Part shown: in pieces, positions 61,633 through 64,000 of the stretch
Position numbering within the stretch: position 1 is the first letter of the stretch
How the letters are laid out: the number at the start of each line of letters is the position of its first letter
Assembly (NCBI GenBank): GCA_041690635.1
Contig: JAWLGZ010000006.1
Span: forward strand, 124,001 to 188,000
Reading direction: 5' to 3'
DNA from: JAWLGZ01 sp041690635
Lineage (GTDB): Bacteria > Pseudomonadota > Gammaproteobacteria > Thiohalomonadales > Thiohalomonadaceae
Length of the DNA stretch: 64,000 nt
The notes under the pieces: model-generated
The model's input: only the letters and a program-made list of their open reading frames with translations
What the model was told of the DNA's origin: nothing
Database searches by the model: none
Program-made: the position numbers and the translations under genes

Positions 61633-63777
61633 ATGGTGGGTCGGCTGACCCGCATTGGCCTCCCCGCACTGGTGGTGGCGGCGGTGCTCTTTGTGCAGTT
61701 CAGCGACCCGCTTTTTCGCGCACGGATTCGCCACAACGCCTTCGACCAGTTGCAGAGTCTCCATCCCGCGGCCTTCCGGGATGAGTTGCCGGTGCGCGTG
61801 GTCGCCATCGACGAGTCGAGCCTGAGGAGTATCGGACAGTGGCCATGGTCGCGTACGGTGATGGCGCAATTGGTCGAACAACTGGCGGCGCTCGGGGCCG
61901 GCGTCGTGGTCTTCGATCTCCTTTTTGCCGAGCCGGACCGCACCTCGCCCGAACAGCTTGCGCAGGCGATCCCGATGCCATCCGAACTTCGGGCGCTGCT
62001 GGGTGGGTTGCCGGCCAACGACGCAGTACTGGCCGAGAGTTTCGGGCACGTTCCGGTAGTGCTCGGTTTCCCTCTCGATGTCGCCCCGGCCCTTGCCACA
62101 CCGGCGGCCAAGGCGCGTTTCATGGCGTTCGGCGGTGACGCCCTCGACGCTCTGCCCCCCCATGCCGGCGGTGTGCCCAACCTGACGCTACTCGAAAAGG
62201 CCGCTGCGGGAAACGGAGTGATCTCGCTGCCGCCGGATGGCGACGGCGTTGTTCGGCGCATGCCGCTGCTGTTTCGCGTCGGTGACGCACTCTATCCCGG
62301 TCTCGGACTCGAGTCGTTGCGGGTCGCCCTGGGGCTCGACAATCTTGGGGTCGCGGTCGCCTCTGGCGAATCCGGAGGCGCGCTGGAGGTGCCGGGGATA
62401 CTCGGGGTGGAACTGGGGACCGAAGGATTCGTGCCGACCGCGGAGAACGGAGAACTCTGGCTGCACTTCCGGCGATTCGACCCGCGGCGCTACCTTTCGG
62501 CCGGCGACCTGCTTGCCGGGCGTGTCGATGGGCGACAGGTCGAAGGGCACATCGTCTTCATTGGCGCCACCGCCAAGGCGCTGGGCGATACGGTCTATAC
62601 CCCCTTGGGGGAGGCGGTCCCCGGGGTCGAGGCCCACCTCCAGATGGTCGAACGGATTCTCGAGGGCGATGTGCTGGTCTCTCCCAGCTGGGAAAACGAC
62701 TTCGTCGTTGCGGTGCTGCTCGGTGCCTGGGCGCTATTTGCGGTGATGCTGGCGCGTCTGCGCCCGCTCTGGTCGGTGTTGGCGGCGGCGCTATCGATAG
62801 GCGGGCTCTTTCTGCTTTCGGCCTGGCTGTTCACGGGGCTCGGGTTGCTGCTCGACCCTGTCTTTCCGGCGCTGGCGGTCGGCCTGCTGTTCACGGTGAT
62901 GGTGGCCCCACGCTATGTGGAAACCGAAAGGGAACAGCGCTGGATACGCGACGCCTTCTCCCGCTACATCTCACCCAACCGGGTCAAATACCTTATCGAG
63001 AACCCGCTGCATCTGGAACTCGGCGGCAGCTATCGCGAGTGCTCGTTCGTGATGAGCGATCTGGCAGGATTCACCACCCTGATGGAGCGGCACGAACCGG
63101 CGATGCTCGCCGGCCTCTTGAACGACTACCTGAACGGCATGATTGAGATCGCCTTCCGCCACGAGGGGACACTCGATCGCATCGTCGGCGATGCGGTGGC
63201 GGTGATGTTCTCGGCGCCGGTGGTGCAGCCGGACCATGCCGAGCGCGCGGTGGCCTGTGCGCTGGAGATGGACCGCTTTGCACGCCGCTTCTGCGCCGAC
63301 CAGCAGGCCAAAGGGGTTCCGTTCGGTCGCACGCGGCTCGGTGTAAACACCGGTACCGTCTTGCTCGGCAACTTCGGCGGGCGCGTGATTCTGGATTACC
63401 GGGCGTTGGGCGACGCCATCAACACCGCTGCGCGTCTCGAAACGCTCAATGGGCAGATCGGCACCCATGTCTGCGTCAGCGCGGCCACAGTGGCGCAGTG
63501 CCGCGAGTTCGTCGGGCGACCGGTTGCCCATTTCGTACTCAAGGGCAAGTCGGAGCCGGTGGAGGTGTTCGAGCCGCTTACATCGGAGGAGATGGAGCAA
63601 CCCTGCATTCGGAGCTATCTCGCCGCCTACCGGCAGCTGGAGGCAAATGCGGGCGAGGCGCCAGAGGCATTTGCACGGCTGCACGAACAGTGTCCCGACG
63701 ACCCGCTCGCAGACTTCCATGCCCGCCGGCTGGCGGCGGGGGAGCAGGGGGTTCGCATAGAACTCACCCGCAAATAG
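61633..63777 (+). CDS. CHASE2-domain class III adenylate/guanylate cyclase
   Basis: 714 residues. N-terminal helix (about 9-25), extracellular CHASE2 sensor (about 40-335; VRVVAIDESSLRSIGQWPW, VVFDLLFAEPD, FIGATAKALGDTVYTPLG), three helices (about 350-430), then the cyclase catalytic domain from about 465. Metal-binding aspartates are in MSDLAGFTTLMER near 471 and IVGDAVAVMFSAP near 515, with LGVNTGTVLLGNFGG behind. It should make cAMP (or cGMP) in response to a periplasmic signal. The ATG at 61633 has GGAGG 6 bases upstream; the long upstream frame overlaps the FecR gene and is not real. Confidence 0.92.
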   Translation: MVGRLTRIGLPALVVAAVLFVQFSDPLFRARIRHNAFDQLQSLHPAAFRDELPVRVVAIDESSLRSIGQWPWSRTVMAQLVEQLAALGAGVVVFDLLFAEPDRTSPEQLAQAIPMPSELRALLGGLPANDAVLAESFGHVPVVLGFPLDVAPALATPAAKARFMAFGGDALDALPPHAGGVPNLTLLEKAAAGNGVISLPPDGDGVVRRMPLLFRVGDALYPGLGLESLRVALGLDNLGVAVASGESGGALEVPGILGVELGTEGFVPTAENGELWLHFRRFDPRRYLSAGDLLAGRVDGRQVEGHIVFIGATAKALGDTVYTPLGEAVPGVEAHLQMVERILEGDVLVSPSWENDFVVAVLLGAWALFAVMLARLRPLWSVLAAALSIGGLFLLSAWLFTGLGLLLDPVFPALAVGLLFTVMVAPRYVETEREQRWIRDAFSRYISPNRVKYLIENPLHLELGGSYRECSFVMSDLAGFTTLMERHEPAMLAGLLNDYLNGMIEIAFRHEGTLDRIVGDAVAVMFSAPVVQPDHAERAVACALEMDRFARRFCADQQAKGVPFGRTRLGVNTGTVLLGNFGGRVILDYRALGDAINTAARLETLNGQIGTHVCVSAATVAQCREFVGRPVAHFVLKGKSEPVEVFEPLTSEEMEQPCIRSYLAAYRQLEANAGEAPEAFARLHEQCPDDPLADFHARRLAAGEQGVRIELTRK

Positions 63778-64000
63778 CGGGGGCAAGAATTAAAGGACGC
63801 AGGCGGCCGGTATCGAATCCTGTTACCGGGCGCCTCCAATTTAGTGCGAGCCTGGCCCTGAGGAATCGTACCGCCACATCCAAGCGAATTTCAGGGTGCA
63901 GGTCCGACTGGTCGGGGTTAATTTACTGCGACCCCATTTGTTTCCATTTGTTTACTGGCAATGAACCGGGATGTGGCGCTAGAATGATCGCAGTGATTGC
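63778..64000. other. Non-coding window end with hairpin and repeat-like sequence
   Basis: A 12-position stem with one mismatch (AGGCGgCCGGTA and TACCGGgCGCCT, 63801-63835, loop of 11) follows the cyclase gene and may end its transcript; no T-run follows. Its flanks GGACGC and GCCTCCA resemble the 3' end of tmRNA genes, a known integration site, but no complete tmRNA or tRNA is present. The phrase TTAATTTACTGCGACCCC at 63918-63935 resembles ends of REP/IS elements. No gene seen. Confidence 0.4.

Noticed and set aside
1..64000. CRISPR arrays, tRNA or rRNA genes, prophage or transposase genes
   Set aside because: No spaced direct repeats, cloverleaf-complete tRNA, rRNA-like stretch or recombinase motif was seen while reading both strands.

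Overview
The window is GC-rich bacterial chromosome, densely coding, with short or overlapping gene junctions and many GTG/TTG starts backed by good Shine-Dalgarno (SD) sites. The gene families (hybrid peroxiredoxin-5/glutaredoxin, DbpA, NnrS, lipocalin-like AttH protein, exosortase-type EPS genes) point to a gammaproteobacterium, possibly of the Chromatiales/Ectothiorhodospiraceae type. That placement is inference from gene content only. No rRNA, tRNA, CRISPR array, phage gene or transposase gene was seen.

Region 1 (1-5331, minus strand) is a glycogen-to-trehalose operon, glgX-treZ-treY, with treY cut by the window edge. Region 2 (5556-10657, minus) is a tight operon of a nucleotide-sugar dehydrogenase, an asparagine-synthase-like protein without the usual N-terminal cysteine, a DUF5752 protein and a TreT-like glycosyltransferase.

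Region 3 (10888-40973, mostly plus) is a large exopolysaccharide (EPS) locus of the kind normally found with exosortase A and PEP-CTERM proteins. It has an EpsB-type initiating transferase, Wza-like export lipoprotein, Wzz-like chain-length protein, autokinase-like protein, beta-barrel, secretion ATPase, DUF3473-type deacetylase, VanZ-like protein, two FemAB-type acyltransferases, an AMP-ligase-like protein, ATP-grasp enzyme, methyltransferase, flippase, (alpha/alpha)-barrel-like protein, glycosyltransferases, hexapeptide acyltransferase, Wzy/ligase, FN3 lipoprotein, beta-helix protein, DegT-like protein, WecB, GalE and ManC. I see no exosortase and no PEP-CTERM sorting signal. The autokinase and the AMP-ligase have lost catalytic motifs.

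Region 4 (41048-49955) holds an AttEFGH-like ABC exporter with lipoprotein, small conserved proteins, a peroxiredoxin-glutaredoxin fusion, a YceI protein, an MscS channel and a short-chain dehydrogenase. Region 5 (50095-57333, minus) has a row of five hairpins, a large membrane protein with a ruined M48 protease motif, a 268-bp palindromic MITE-like element whose end supplies the stop codon of an MFS gene, NnrS with a small partner, and the DbpA helicase. Region 6 (57428-63777) has a DUF2235 lipase-like protein with a secreted neighbour, then a plus-strand trio: TPR/beta-barrel protein, FecR protein and CHASE2-class III cyclase.

Working picture: the cell makes trehalose by two routes and builds a heavily decorated surface polysaccharide. 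Several catalytically degenerate proteins have been kept in the EPS machinery, perhaps as structural or regulatory parts.
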